Shown in pieces: positions 35,344-46,492 of a stretch of 64,000 nucleotides of DNA. Position 1 is the stretch's first letter. Each line of letters opens with the position of its first letter. The notes beneath the pieces were generated by a model, which saw only the letters and a program-made list of their open reading frames with translations, made no database searches and was not told where the DNA came from. This DNA is from Bacillus vallismortis. Its GTDB lineage: Bacteria > Bacillota > Bacilli > Bacillales > Bacillaceae. The translations under genes were made by a program, and so were the position numbers. The stretch lies in assembly GCF_004116955.1 (NCBI RefSeq), contig NZ_CP026362.1:3234501-3298500 (forward strand), written 5' to 3'.

Positions 35344-36411
35344 TCACACTTCCACTATCCAGTTAAACGGACCTTTCACTTTGCCAAGCTGAATATCTGT
35401 TATCGTTTCATACAGTTTTTTCGATATGTCCCCGATTTGTCCGTCGCCTACAATCACCGTTTTTCCATGAATATTGAGTTCACCGACAGGCGTAACCACA
35501 GCTGCCGTGCCCGTGCCGAAGACCTCCGTCAATTCCCCGCGTACAGACGCCGCATAAATGTCATCAATTGAAATTCTATCTTCACGAACCGGAATGCCCC
35601 AGCTGCGAATCAGTTCAATGGCAGACGCCCGTGTAACCCCGCTTAAAATGCTTCCGTTTAAAGCCGGGGTGACAGCTTCCCCATTGATGACAAAAAAGAT
35701 GTTCATGCTTCCGACTTCTTCCACATATTTCTTTTCAATAGCGTCAAGCCACAGCACCTGGTCATAGCCCCGCTCATTCGCTTTTCGCTGCGCTTGAAGG
35801 CTGGCCGCGTAATTTCCCGATGTTTTTGCACATCCGACTCCGCCATTCACCGCCCGCACGTACTCATCTTCGACGTAAATTCTAACCGGCTTCAGCTGAT
35901 CGCCATAATAGGATCCGACAGGCGAAAGCACGATCATAAATGTATAGCTTTTGGATGCCTTCACCCCGAGACTCGGTTCTGTGGCGATAACAAAGGGACG
36001 AATATACAATGACGTTCCCTTTTCCTTTGGAACCCAATCTTTCTCCAGTTCAATTAATTGCGTCAATGCTTCAAGCACCAGCTCTTCATCTAAAGGGGGC
36101 ATACTCATGCGCTCACACGACCTGTTCAGCCGTTTGATATTTTGGTCAGGCCGGAACAGCAGCACTCTGCCATCTTCTGTCCTATACGCTTTTAATCCTT
36201 CAAACACAGCCTGGCCGTAATGAAATACAGATGAAGAAGGATCAAGCGTAAGCGGCGCATACGGTGCAATTCTCGGATGATGCCAGCCCATTCCCTCCTC
36301 ATAATCCATCACAAACATATAATCCGTAAAATATTTTCCGAATTCCAATGATGACGGGTCGGGCTTTTCCTTATGAAATGCCATTTTTTCTCGTTCAATA
36401 AGCTTATTCAA
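35344..36411 (-). CDS. ybgE: Branched-chain amino acid aminotransferase
   Basis: Class IV pyridoxal-phosphate aminotransferase, 355 residues if started at the TTG at 36411, ten bases after a GGAAGG site; the GTG at 36420 touches that site and is unlikely. It transaminates Leu, Ile and Val with 2-oxoglutarate in the last step of their synthesis. The cofactor Lys is in GCAKTSGNYAASLQ near 200 and Glu in KKYVEEVGSMNIFFV near 235. LRFG-type and GVTRASAIELI signature segments are present. In 168 it is also called ilvE and is controlled by CodY; I did not find a convincing CodY box by eye. Confidence 0.92.
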   Translation of the reverse strand: MNKLIEREKMAFHKEKPDPSSLEFGKYFTDYMFVMDYEEGMGWHHPRIAPYAPLTLDPSSSVFHYGQAVFEGLKAYRTEDGRVLLFRPDQNIKRLNRSCERMSMPPLDEELVLEALTQLIELEKDWVPKEKGTSLYIRPFVIATEPSLGVKASKSYTFMIVLSPVGSYYGDQLKPVRIYVEDEYVRAVNGGVGCAKTSGNYAASLQAQRKANERGYDQVLWLDAIEKKYVEEVGSMNIFFVINGEAVTPALNGSILSGVTRASAIELIRSWGIPVREDRISIDDIYAASVRGELTEVFGTGTAAVVTPVGELNIHGKTVIVGDGQIGDISKKLYETITDIQLGKVKGPFNWIVEV

Positions 36412-36585
36412 TCTTAGCACACCTTCCGTAGTTATTTAAATATTCAGTCTTTTTAAAATTACAAAAAACACAGCCGCTTCTTTCATGATACGCCGCTTCC
36501 AACCTATAAATTTCAGAATATTCTTTATGATCATGAGCTATTATACACCACATTCATTGTCAAATGAAGATGAAATAAAAGAAAA

Positions 36586-36609
36586 ACAGCCAGATTCAAT
36601 CCGGCTGTG
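36586..36609 (-). terminator. ybgB terminator
   Basis: Stem ACAGCCGGATT / AATCTGGCTGT with one mismatch and a minus-strand TTTTTC tail. Confidence 0.78.
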
Positions 36610-36612
36610 ACA

Positions 36613-36888
36613 TTAGACCGCTAAATACAGGATGACAAGATGACAAATCAGCAAAATATACACTGCGATCACAAATTGCCAATTGACCTTCCGCGCCCAT
36701 GCAAACACCAACATCATGACAGGCAGTATCACTGTCCCCGCCAGCTTGTGAACCGTCATATCCGGGCTGTTTGTTGCATCATAATGAATCGGCATCTCCG
36801 CCGGAAGAAACGGATAACACACAATTGAAAGGATGAAAGCAGCAATGACAGACCCCCACAGCACTTTTCCATTCGTCAAAAGAAACAT
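36613..36888 (-). CDS. ybgB: Small DUF1648-type membrane protein
   Basis: Membrane protein of 91 residues with three hydrophobic segments. YPFLPAEMPIHYDATNSPD between the first two is the DUF1648 hallmark, shared with the N-terminal part of SdpI, the immunity protein against the SDP toxin. An immunity-like role has been suggested for 168 YbgB, but nothing here proves it. It follows gamR on the same strand after 33 bases. Confidence 0.75.
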   Translation of the reverse strand: MFLLTNGKVLWGSVIAAFILSIVCYPFLPAEMPIHYDATNSPDMTVHKLAGTVILPVMMLVFAWARKVNWQFVIAVYILLICHLVILYLAV

Positions 36889-36921
36889 AGAACCACCATT
36901 CCTTTCTTCAACACGTATTCT

Positions 36922-37629
36922 TTATGAATCATATGACTGTTCTACGGTGAATTTCGTTCGGTCTCCCCGCGTAATCATTTGCGCATATTCCACTATCTCT
37001 TCATTTTTATCATAGGTGAGGGATTCTGATAAAAACGCTGGCGCTCCGACATTGGTTAATAAGTGGCCGCTGATCGTTTCATCCGTTAAAATCGGTTCGA
37101 TCGATTCCGTGCCCCTGCTGATTTCTATATTGTATTTTGTCCTTAATAGTTCAAAAAGCGAGCCGGTGCACTCTTCCTGTGCCAGCCCGGGTGCCGCTTT
37201 CCAAGGAATATATGAGGTGTGATACTGCAAGGGTTCCCCCTCGGCGTATCTGACTCTGATCAGCTTATTGACAGGTTCACCCTCTTTCACTTTCAAAAGC
37301 TCGGCAATGGAGTGATCAGCAGGAATCACAACCAGTTCAAGCACTTTTGATTCAGAACGCAGACCTCTCATTTGTTCTGCGAAGCTCGTAATCTTATGCG
37401 GGATCGGTGTTTGTATTTTTGCGGCTGATACAAATGTTCCTTTTCCTTGAATCCGTTTAATATACCCTTCAAGCTCAAGCTGCTGCAGGGCCAGTCTCAC
37501 CGTTGTTCTGCTGACATCAAATTGTTCGCAAAACTCGCTTTCCGTCGGCAGCTGATCATTCGCCTGATATTTGCCAGACTTGATTAATTCAATGACTTTA
37601 AACTTGATAACAGAATATAAAGCTGTCAT
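36922..37629 (-). CDS. gamR: GntR-family repressor GamR
   Basis: Repressor of glucosamine catabolism, 235 residues from the ATG at 37629 with a GGGGGAG site, matching 168 length. The N-terminal GntR winged helix is in [21 protein letters not shown] (residues about 30-50), and the UTRA (HutC-type) ligand domain from about 85 on contains [20 protein letters not shown]. It is divergent from gamA-gamP, which it represses until glucosamine 6-phosphate is present. Confidence 0.92.
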   Translation of the reverse strand: MTALYSVIKFKVIELIKSGKYQANDQLPTESEFCEQFDVSRTTVRLALQQLELEGYIKRIQGKGTFVSAAKIQTPIPHKITSFAEQMRGLRSESKVLELVVIPADHSIAELLKVKEGEPVNKLIRVRYAEGEPLQYHTSYIPWKAAPGLAQEECTGSLFELLRTKYNIEISRGTESIEPILTDETISGHLLTNVGAPAFLSESLTYDKNEEIVEYAQMITRGDRTKFTVEQSYDS

Positions 37630-37748
37630 TTCATCTCCCCCCCATTCTGTATGCAATCCGTTCTTTTTATTGAGACCATCATACCACTTGCCTTTTCTAT
37701 ATGAAAGATTTGCACTGTCCTTTTATAACAAATTTTCAGAAAATAATA

Positions 37749-37846
37749 TTGACAGTTTCATGATGTCGGTGCTAAATTCGTAATGACAACTATTATAAAT
37801 TGATTATAACAAATATGGTGCTTGTTTATCTATGAGGGGGTGTCGC
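37749..37846 (+). promoter_or_regulatory. gamA promoter region
   Basis: TTGACA at 37749-37754, 17-base spacer, CTAAAT at 37772-37777. Downstream lies a tandem ATTATAA repeat (near 37791 and 37802), an AT-rich place for GamR binding, though I cannot define the exact operator. Confidence 0.5.
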
Positions 37847-38596
37847 ATGAGGATTATTGTCGCCGATCACTATGAAGAGCTCTGTAAGTTAAGCGCTAAC
37901 ATTGTTAAGAAACACGTACAGGAAAAGAAAGATGCCGTTCTCGGCTTGGCAACTGGAAGCACGCCGGTCGGCTTGTACAAGCAGCTGATTTCAGACTATC
38001 AGTCAGGTGAAATTGATTTTTCAAAGGTTACTACATTTAATTTGGATGAATATGCAGGTCTCTCTCCGTCTCATCCGCAAAGTTATAACCATTTTATGCA
38101 CGAGTATCTGTTTCAGCATATCAATATGCAGCCTGGCCATATTCATATCCCGCAAGGAGACAATCCGCAGCTTGAGGCTGAATGCAAAGTATACGAGGAT
38201 CTCATCCGCCGGGCGGGAGGGATTGATATTCAAATTCTCGGCATCGGCGCCAATGGCCACATCGGCTTTAATGAACCGGGCTCTGATTTTGAGGATCGAA
38301 CACGAATTGTCAAGCTGTCAGAAAGCACAATACAGGCAAATGCGAGATTCTTTGGCGGCGATCCTGTACTGGTCCCGAGACTTGCCATTTCAATGGGCAT
38401 TCAAACCATCCTGGAATTCAGCAGACATATTGTGCTTTTAGCGAGCGGCGAGGAAAAAGCAGATGCTATTCAGAAGATGGCTGAAGGCCCTGTCACGACA
38501 GATGTACCGGCCTCCATTCTTCAAAAACATCATCTAGTAACCGTTATCGCAGACCAAAAAGCAGCCCAAAAATTAAAGATTGAAACATACTCATAA
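37847..38596 (+). CDS. gamA: Glucosamine-6-phosphate deaminase GamA
   Basis: Converts glucosamine 6-phosphate to fructose 6-phosphate and ammonia; 249 residues from the ATG at 37847 with a GAGGGGGT site. The NagB-family motifs are LGLATGSTPVGLY near 37, TFNLDEYAGL near 65 with the catalytic Asp, and ILGIGANGHIGFNEPG near 130 with the His. It forms an operon with gamP, 20 bases downstream. It allows use of glucosamine as carbon and nitrogen source. Confidence 0.95.
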   Translation: MRIIVADHYEELCKLSANIVKKHVQEKKDAVLGLATGSTPVGLYKQLISDYQSGEIDFSKVTTFNLDEYAGLSPSHPQSYNHFMHEYLFQHINMQPGHIHIPQGDNPQLEAECKVYEDLIRRAGGIDIQILGIGANGHIGFNEPGSDFEDRTRIVKLSESTIQANARFFGGDPVLVPRLAISMGIQTILEFSRHIVLLASGEEKADAIQKMAEGPVTTDVPASILQKHHLVTVIADQKAAQKLKIETYS

Positions 38597-38616
38597 CTCA
38601 ATAAAAGGAGACTGTC

Positions 38617-40509
38617 ATGTTTAAAAAGGCATTTCAAATTCTGCAGCAGCTTGGACGCGCATTGATGACTCCCGTTGCCGTCCTGCCGGCAGCCGGTCTG
38701 TTGCTCCGTTTCGGTGACAAGGATTTGCTGAATATCCCTATTATTAAGGATGCGGGCGGCGTTGTATTCGATAACCTCCCGCTGATTTTCGCCGTGGGGG
38801 TTGCGATCGGTTTAGCCGCAGGCGAAGGTGTAGCCGGACTTGCCGCTGTCATCGGGTACTTAATTTTAACCGTCACCCTCGACAACATGGGGAAATTACT
38901 CGGCCTCCAGCCTCCGTATGAAGGCGCCGAGCACCTGATTGATATGGGCGTATTCGGAGGCATCATCATCGGGCTTCTCGCCGCCTATTTATATAAACGT
39001 TTTTCAACAATTGAACTGCATCCGGTCCTTGGATTTTTCTCTGGAAAACGGTTTGTCCCGATTATCACTTCCATCAGTTCATTGGTGATCGGCGTTATTT
39101 TCTCATTTGTTTGGCCGCTGATCCAAAACGGAATTAACGCAGCCAGCAGTTTAATTGCCGATTCAACGGTCGGCCTGTTCTTTTATGCAACGATCTATCG
39201 TTTGCTGATTCCTTTTGGCCTGCATCATATTTTTTATACACCTTTCTATTTTATGATGGGAGAATACACAGACCCGTCAACAGGCAGCACCGTAACCGGC
39301 GACCTGACAAGGTTTTTTGCGGGAGACCCGACTGCCGGGCGCTTTATGATGGGAGATTTCCCTTACATGATTTTCTGTCTGCCGGCAGTTGCACTTGCCA
39401 TTATCCATACCGCACGTCCTGAAAAGAAAAAAATGATCTCCGGCGTGATGATTTCTGCGGCGCTCACATCTATGCTGACGGGTATTACAGAGCCGGTTGA
39501 ATTCTCTTTCTTGTTCGTTGCGCCCGTGCTCTATTTGATTAACTCGATTCTCGCCGGCGTCATCTTTGTCGTTTGTGATTTATTCCATGTCCGCCATGGC
39601 TATACGTTCTCGGGCGGCGGTATTGATTACGTTTTAAACTATGGACTGTCGACAAATGGCTGGGTTGTCATTCCTGTCGGGATTGTATTTGCTATCATTT
39701 ATTATTATTTGTTCCGATTTGCGATTTTGAGATGGAATTTAAAAACGCCGGGCCGTGAAACAGATGAAGCTGATCAGAATGAGGCAAAAGCGCCTGTTGC
39801 AAAAGGCCAGCTAGCCTTTCAAGTGCTTCAGGCCTTAGGCGGACAGCAAAATATCGCAAACCTGGACGCGTGTATCACAAGGCTTCGTGTGACTGTTCAT
39901 CAGCCAAGCCAAGTCAGCAAGGATGCATTAAAACAGCTTGGCGCAGTAGGTGTGCTGGAAGTCAACAACAACTTCCAGGCGATATTCGGGACAAAATCCG
40001 ATGCCTTAAAAGACGACATCAAAACGATCATGGCTGGGGGCGTACCTGATGCCGCCGCGCTGGATTCAGAGGCTGACATCCGGCAGAAAACCGATCCCGA
40101 AGAAACCTTTATTTATCCGCTCAAAGGAGAAACAGTCTCTTTAACAGACGTGCCTGATCCAGTTTTTTCAGAAAAAATGATGGGCGAGGGGTTTGCGATT
40201 GATCCATCGGAAGGAAAAGTCATTGCCCCAGCAGACGGCGAAATCGTCTCCATTTTTCCGACGAAGCACGCTATAGGCTTTAAGAGCGCCGGCGGCACCG
40301 AAATCTTGATCCATGTTGGCATTGATACGGTCAAATTAAACGGGGAAGGCTTTGAAGCACATGTGACGAGCGGACAAGCCGTCAAACAAGGTGAACTGCT
40401 TCTCACATTTGATCTCGAAACCATCAAACAGCATGCCGCTTCAGCTGTAACACCGATTATTTTCACAAATGCATCTGAGGAAGAGATGAAGCACATTCAA
40501 ATAAAGTAA
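38617..40509 (+). CDS. gamP: Glucosamine-specific PTS enzyme IICBA
   Basis: Glucosamine phosphotransferase permease of 630 residues with three fused domains. Residues 1-375 form the membrane domain IIC (GITEPVEFSFLF near 290 is the conserved sugar-binding region). Residues about 395-475 form IIB, with the phosphorylated Cys near 418 in NLDACITRLRV. Residues about 500-630 form IIA, with His near 566 in ILIHVGIDTVKLNG. AAAAGGAGA site. A terminator follows. Confidence 0.94.
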   Translation: MFKKAFQILQQLGRALMTPVAVLPAAGLLLRFGDKDLLNIPIIKDAGGVVFDNLPLIFAVGVAIGLAAGEGVAGLAAVIGYLILTVTLDNMGKLLGLQPPYEGAEHLIDMGVFGGIIIGLLAAYLYKRFSTIELHPVLGFFSGKRFVPIITSISSLVIGVIFSFVWPLIQNGINAASSLIADSTVGLFFYATIYRLLIPFGLHHIFYTPFYFMMGEYTDPSTGSTVTGDLTRFFAGDPTAGRFMMGDFPYMIFCLPAVALAIIHTARPEKKKMISGVMISAALTSMLTGITEPVEFSFLFVAPVLYLINSILAGVIFVVCDLFHVRHGYTFSGGGIDYVLNYGLSTNGWVVIPVGIVFAIIYYYLFRFAILRWNLKTPGRETDEADQNEAKAPVAKGQLAFQVLQALGGQQNIANLDACITRLRVTVHQPSQVSKDALKQLGAVGVLEVNNNFQAIFGTKSDALKDDIKTIMAGGVPDAAALDSEADIRQKTDPEETFIYPLKGETVSLTDVPDPVFSEKMMGEGFAIDPSEGKVIAPADGEIVSIFPTKHAIGFKSAGGTEILIHVGIDTVKLNGEGFEAHVTSGQAVKQGELLLTFDLETIKQHAASAVTPIIFTNASEEEMKHIQIK

Positions 40510-40539
40510 AAAAAACCCCCTCTACGGGGGATTTTTTCG
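40510..40539 (+). terminator. gamAP terminator
   Basis: Short GC stem CCCCC / GGGGG with TTTTTT tail directly after the gamP stop. Confidence 0.8.
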
Positions 40540-40571
40540 TTCAAGTATGAAAACATCGCCACAATAAAAAA

Positions 40572-40615
40572 GACAAAATCCCAAAACGAAACTTTTAGGA
40601 TTTTGTCAACAATCT
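40572..40615. repeat. Partial copy of the dispersed repeat end
   Basis: Stem GACAAAATCC / GGATTTTGTC followed by AACAATCT. The 14-mer TTTGTCAACAATCT at 40602-40615 is the exact reverse complement of the left end of the element at 23161-23174, and both have a hairpin at the same place. The rest of the element is absent. Confidence 0.5.
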
Positions 40616-40647
40616 AACAACACCTTAAAAACAAGGTGCACTATCTA

Positions 40648-41619
<972 letters not shown>

Positions 41620-41699
41620 TTAAACACCCTGTTCAATTATAGTTAGTTGCTATGCACACTCTTACTATATCATACAGGAAAGTGCCATAAAGTTGAACC

Positions 41700-41739
41700 T
41701 ATCAGCCCACACTCTATTTTCAGAGCAGAATGGCTGATA
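41700..41739. other. Inverted repeat of unknown role
   Basis: Arms TATCAGCC / GGCTGATA with an inner CTCT / AGAG, no T run. It sits between trhO and the stop-ridden gene; it could be an old terminator. Confidence 0.4.
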
Positions 41740-41819
41740 CATGGGGACGAAAAAGGGTGTTGATCAATTCGGTATGGTTTTTTCCATTCATTTACTAATA
41801 GGTTGATTTCCTGTTTATC

Positions 41820-42311
41820 CTACTCCACCTCTTCTTCAAACGATAAATTCACGGGTTCTTCCAAAAGTTCAGAAGCCACTTCCATATTCGTAGACGGCAC
41901 ATGTTTATCCCCTTCTTCAAAAGGCACTTGATCAATCCAAGTCTGGCCCGGACCGGACAATAAAACGCCAAATGAAATCACAGCGCTATTTTCCGGAACA
42001 TCTAACACGATAGAATAATAATTCCAATTCGTTGTCCCAGTAATCGGCCTATTACTCATATTCTAGAATTGAAGAATATCTCCCGCCACACTATCCACCC
42101 TCATCCAAAGTGAGGAGAATTGCTGAACCGGTTTCGTCTGAATAAACTCCGAAAGCCTGATTCTTTTTCATATATAACGCCCGGTTTTAAACTGCTACAT
42201 CATCGTAGAAAAGTCACCGGCATCCTGTACCGTTTTAGACTTTACATACCCCGACACCTTTCCTTGATGAACATTTTCATGATCAACCCCCATTTCAAAA
42301 TGAATAGACAT
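41820..42311 (-). pseudogene. Gene with three in-frame stop codons, AraC-associated domain type
   Basis: One uninterrupted reading frame of 164 codons with a good start (GGAG nine bases before ATG at 42311) but stops TAG at codon 39, TGA at codon 48 and TAG at codon 83. Between them the protein reads smoothly: GKVSGYVKSKTVQDAGDFS, RIRLSEFIQTKPVQQFSSLW, then SNRPITGTTNWNYYSIVLD and GPGQTWIDQVPFEE to EEPVNLSFEEE. This resembles a stand-alone domain that I recall at the end of some AraC-type regulators. Three substitutions and no frameshift is odd for a pseudogene. It lies where ybfO-ybfP lie in 168. Confidence 0.7.
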
Positions 42312-42470
42312 CACAAAAGTCTCCTTTTCCAGTATCAAAAAGCTTGTTGACCTGCCCTCAGTTAGGCTAATCAACAAGCTTATTCCATTCTAGATATCTT
42401 TATATTTCCCTGTCACTTCTCCCGGTTTACTTTCCCTTTCTTCAAAGATTTATGTTTTAAGCGCTTCGTT

Positions 42471-42752
42471 TTATTTTTCTCTCATGACCTGTTGAAAATA
42501 AAACCGATACGTGTTCCCCAAAAACGTCTCGACAGGCAATTGCACCTCTTGCCGATATTTACCGATGATACATGGAAAATGGTCCATTCCTTTTTGCCGA
42601 AGGTCATCTGCTTTTTCCGGCTCATTCTCTTTTACAAGCTCACGAATGAGTGTCTCTGCAACCGGCCAACATGCATTTCGAAGATTCAGAAGGGATTCAT
42701 GATCCCCTGTTTGCTGAAAACGCTGTATCCAGTTCATCAGTTGTTCATCCAT
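42471..42752 (-). CDS. ybfN: Small conserved protein YbfN-like
   Basis: Protein of 93 residues if started at the third ATG after AGGAGGTG (MDEQLMNWIQRFQQTGDHE), which gives the ribosome site its normal distance and, as I recall, the 168 YbfN length. It is all-helical with conserved-looking LRNACWPVAETLIRELV and FLGNTYRFYFQQVMREK; the C-terminal pattern recalls sigma-factor region 2 helices, but this is weak. No function known. Position between trhO and psd matches ybfN. Confidence 0.6.
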   Translation of the reverse strand: MDEQLMNWIQRFQQTGDHESLLNLRNACWPVAETLIRELVKENEPEKADDLRQKGMDHFPCIIGKYRQEVQLPVETFLGNTYRFYFQQVMREK

Positions 42753-44453
<1,701 letters not shown>

Positions 44454-44458
44454 AAACA

Positions 44459-44495
44459 AAGAGGCGCCGGCTTTTAAAAGCCGGCGCCTCTTTAT
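44459..44495. terminator. Bidirectional terminator gdhA/psd
   Basis: Long perfect palindrome with AAAGAGGCGCCGGCTTTT arms and T runs on both strands, between convergent gdhA and psd. Confidence 0.92.
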
Positions 44496-45287
44496 TTATT
44501 TCATATAGCCAATTGCCTGTCCCACTTGGACTTCTTGGCCTTCTGTTAAATGGGCGGCCGGCTGGAACGCGTCTTTTTCAAAAATCAAAATGACGGTTGA
44601 GCCGAATGAAAAGTATCCAAGCTCCTCGCCGATCTTCAATTCACCCCGGGTGCTCGTCTGCACGATAGAGTTAATATTCATCGCGCCGACAGGAATCATC
44701 AGGACACTTCGGGTGCCGCCATTCAACTCGTACACAAACCGGTAATTTTTCGAAAGCACATCTTTTCCGTATTGTAACCCTAATTGATTGACCGGATATG
44801 AGCGATTTCCGAGCTCGGCCAGCTTTTGATACGTGCAGCTGATCGGGGAATGGAAACGGTGATAATGCCGCGGGCTTAGATACAGTACGATGAAGTATCC
44901 GCCGTTATATTGATGGTCCGCGCTTTTACAGCCGGTCAGCTCAGCGAATGAGTAATCTTTTCCCTTTACCGTAAAGGTCTGGTTTGGATTAATTGTTCCT
45001 ATCGTCTGAACCACACCGTCAACAGGGCTGACCACCGCGTCCGCCTCTTTTGAAACAGGGCGCCGCTCCAAATTAATATGCCGAATGAACAATTCGGAAA
45101 GCGAGCCGTAATCAGCGGCCGAGCCATCTACATCGTCCCAGTTGATCCGAAAATGTTTTGAGAAAAGCGGAATGACCGGTTTGCTCATGTTAGACTCGCA
45201 AAATCTTTTAATCAGATAGGAAGACAGACGATGATTTGTCAGCTCTATCAATGAACGATACAGAATCTTTACAGCTGTGTTAAACAT
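44496..45287 (-). CDS. psd: Phosphatidylserine decarboxylase
   Basis: Membrane-associated pyruvoyl enzyme of 263 residues that makes phosphatidylethanolamine. The self-cleavage site is FSFGSTVIL, with Ser near 230 becoming the pyruvoyl group (LGST in most relatives). VSPVDGVVQTIG and YFIVLYLSPRHYHRFHSP are the other family signatures. Its start overlaps the end of ybfM by 8 bases; it is the third gene of pssA-ybfM-psd. Confidence 0.94.
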   Translation of the reverse strand: MFNTAVKILYRSLIELTNHRLSSYLIKRFCESNMSKPVIPLFSKHFRINWDDVDGSAADYGSLSELFIRHINLERRPVSKEADAVVSPVDGVVQTIGTINPNQTFTVKGKDYSFAELTGCKSADHQYNGGYFIVLYLSPRHYHRFHSPISCTYQKLAELGNRSYPVNQLGLQYGKDVLSKNYRFVYELNGGTRSVLMIPVGAMNINSIVQTSTRGELKIGEELGYFSFGSTVILIFEKDAFQPAAHLTEGQEVQVGQAIGYMK

Positions 45288-45768
45288 GAATAATCCCTAT
45301 TACCCTTCCGATTGTAATAAAAATAAAGCACCATAAAAAGGCGCCGACTGCTGCAAACACAATATACGTTTTCAGCTCCATTTTGCCGATTCCTGAAAAG
45401 TAGCACGTCATATGTCTGACGCCGGGTATGAAATAACCAAAAATGAGCGAATATGGACCGTATTTCTTCATCCATTTTTCCACTTTGATCATTCTCTTTT
45501 CTTTTAATCCGACCCACTTGCCGTACTTGTCGATAAACGGGCGGCCGGCTTTTCTGCCGATCATGTAGCTGATCAGCATACCTGACAAAGCTCCGACAAA
45601 GCTGATGAATATTGAAAGCTCATAATTCAGCACGTCCGTATTTGTGAAGTAGCCGACAACAGTCATCATCACTTCATCTGGAATCGGCAATCCAACAATC
45701 CCTAATACCAGCATCAAAAAAATAGCGAGATAACCGTAATCCGCTATGAGATCCTGAACTAATTCCAT
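45280..45768 (-). CDS. ybfM: DedA-family membrane protein
   Basis: DedA/SNARE-associated family protein of 162 residues with four or five helices. The signature GLPIPDEVMMTVVGYF and the charged FIPGVRHMTCYFSGIGKM (Arg essential in relatives) are visible. DedA proteins such as BceS/PetA-type members help flip phospholipids; being between pssA and psd, it may move phosphatidylserine or phosphatidylethanolamine. It overlaps pssA by 10 bases and psd by 8. Confidence 0.88.
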   Translation of the reverse strand: MELVQDLIADYGYLAIFLMLVLGIVGLPIPDEVMMTVVGYFTNTDVLNYELSIFISFVGALSGMLISYMIGRKAGRPFIDKYGKWVGLKEKRMIKVEKWMKKYGPYSLIFGYFIPGVRHMTCYFSGIGKMELKTYIVFAAVGAFLWCFIFITIGRVIGIIHV

Positions 45769-46292
45769 CTCCCGGACTCCAGGTTTTCTGCCGCATGTTT
45801 TTTAAAATGAGGGAATTTGATTTTACTCACCATTAAATATGAAAGTCCGCAAGCTCCGATTGCCAGCAGGATCGGGTGATAGGTAAAGCTGAGAAGCACA
45901 AGACACATACCCGCAAATGGAATCGGCATTCCGATAAATGTCGGAAGCTTACTTTGTTCAATGTTAAATTTAGAGAGGCGAAGCATTCCGCAAATGCTGT
46001 ACGTCAATGCGCATAAAATCCCGATAAATGGAAGGGAATATAATGCGACACTGTAAGCAAGCATGGAAGGAGCCACACCAAACGTCACCAGGTCGGCAAA
46101 CGAATCCAGTTCTTTGCCCATATCAGAAACGGCATTTAGCTTACGTGCAGCCATCCCGTCAAAAAGGTCGAGAAGCATGCCGGTAAAAATGAAAAGCACT
46201 GCTGAATGAATGTTATGATATAACAAGGAATGAATCGCCAGCAGGCCGCAAATAAAATTTCCTATTGTAATCATACAGGGGATATAATTCAC
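45759..46292 (-). CDS. pssA: CDP-diacylglycerol-serine O-phosphatidyltransferase
   Basis: Phosphatidylserine synthase of 177 residues from the GTG at 46292 (GGAGGT site), exactly the 168 length and N-terminus MNYIPCMITIGNFICG. The CDP-alcohol phosphotransferase motif is DGMAARKLNAVSDMGKELD (DGxxAR-x8-GxxxD) with a following Asp. Six hydrophobic segments. First gene of the pssA-ybfM-psd operon that makes zwitterionic lipid and lowers surface charge. Confidence 0.93.
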   Translation of the reverse strand: MNYIPCMITIGNFICGLLAIHSLLYHNIHSAVLFIFTGMLLDLFDGMAARKLNAVSDMGKELDSFADLVTFGVAPSMLAYSVALYSLPFIGILCALTYSICGMLRLSKFNIEQSKLPTFIGMPIPFAGMCLVLLSFTYHPILLAIGACGLSYLMVSKIKFPHFKKHAAENLESGRWN

Positions 46293-46335
46293 AGTGTAAC
46301 CAAACCTCCAATTGTAAAACCATCTATCATTATTC

Positions 46336-46361
46336 GACGTTATAGGCCGAATAGCGTTACA
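46336..46361 (-). promoter_or_regulatory. ECF sigma (SigX-type) promoter of pssA
   Basis: TGTAAC (plus-strand 46356-46361) and CGTC (46336-46339), 16 bases apart on the minus strand. This fits the SigX/SigM type consensus, and the pssA operon is a known SigX target in 168. Confidence 0.7.
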
Positions 46362-46492
46362 GGAAAAATTTTCTCTATTAAGCATAATAACATAAAAGGC
46401 CCGACAAAAAGCAGCACTCAAATTCTATTATTATACAACATTTGTTACCTTTTGAAAAATGAATGCCATTCTTTTCTTGTTTCTGGCAATTT

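Noticed and set aside
42195-42377. 60-residue minus-strand gene
   Set aside because: It is the first part of the three-stop gene at 41820-42311, ending at its first TAG.
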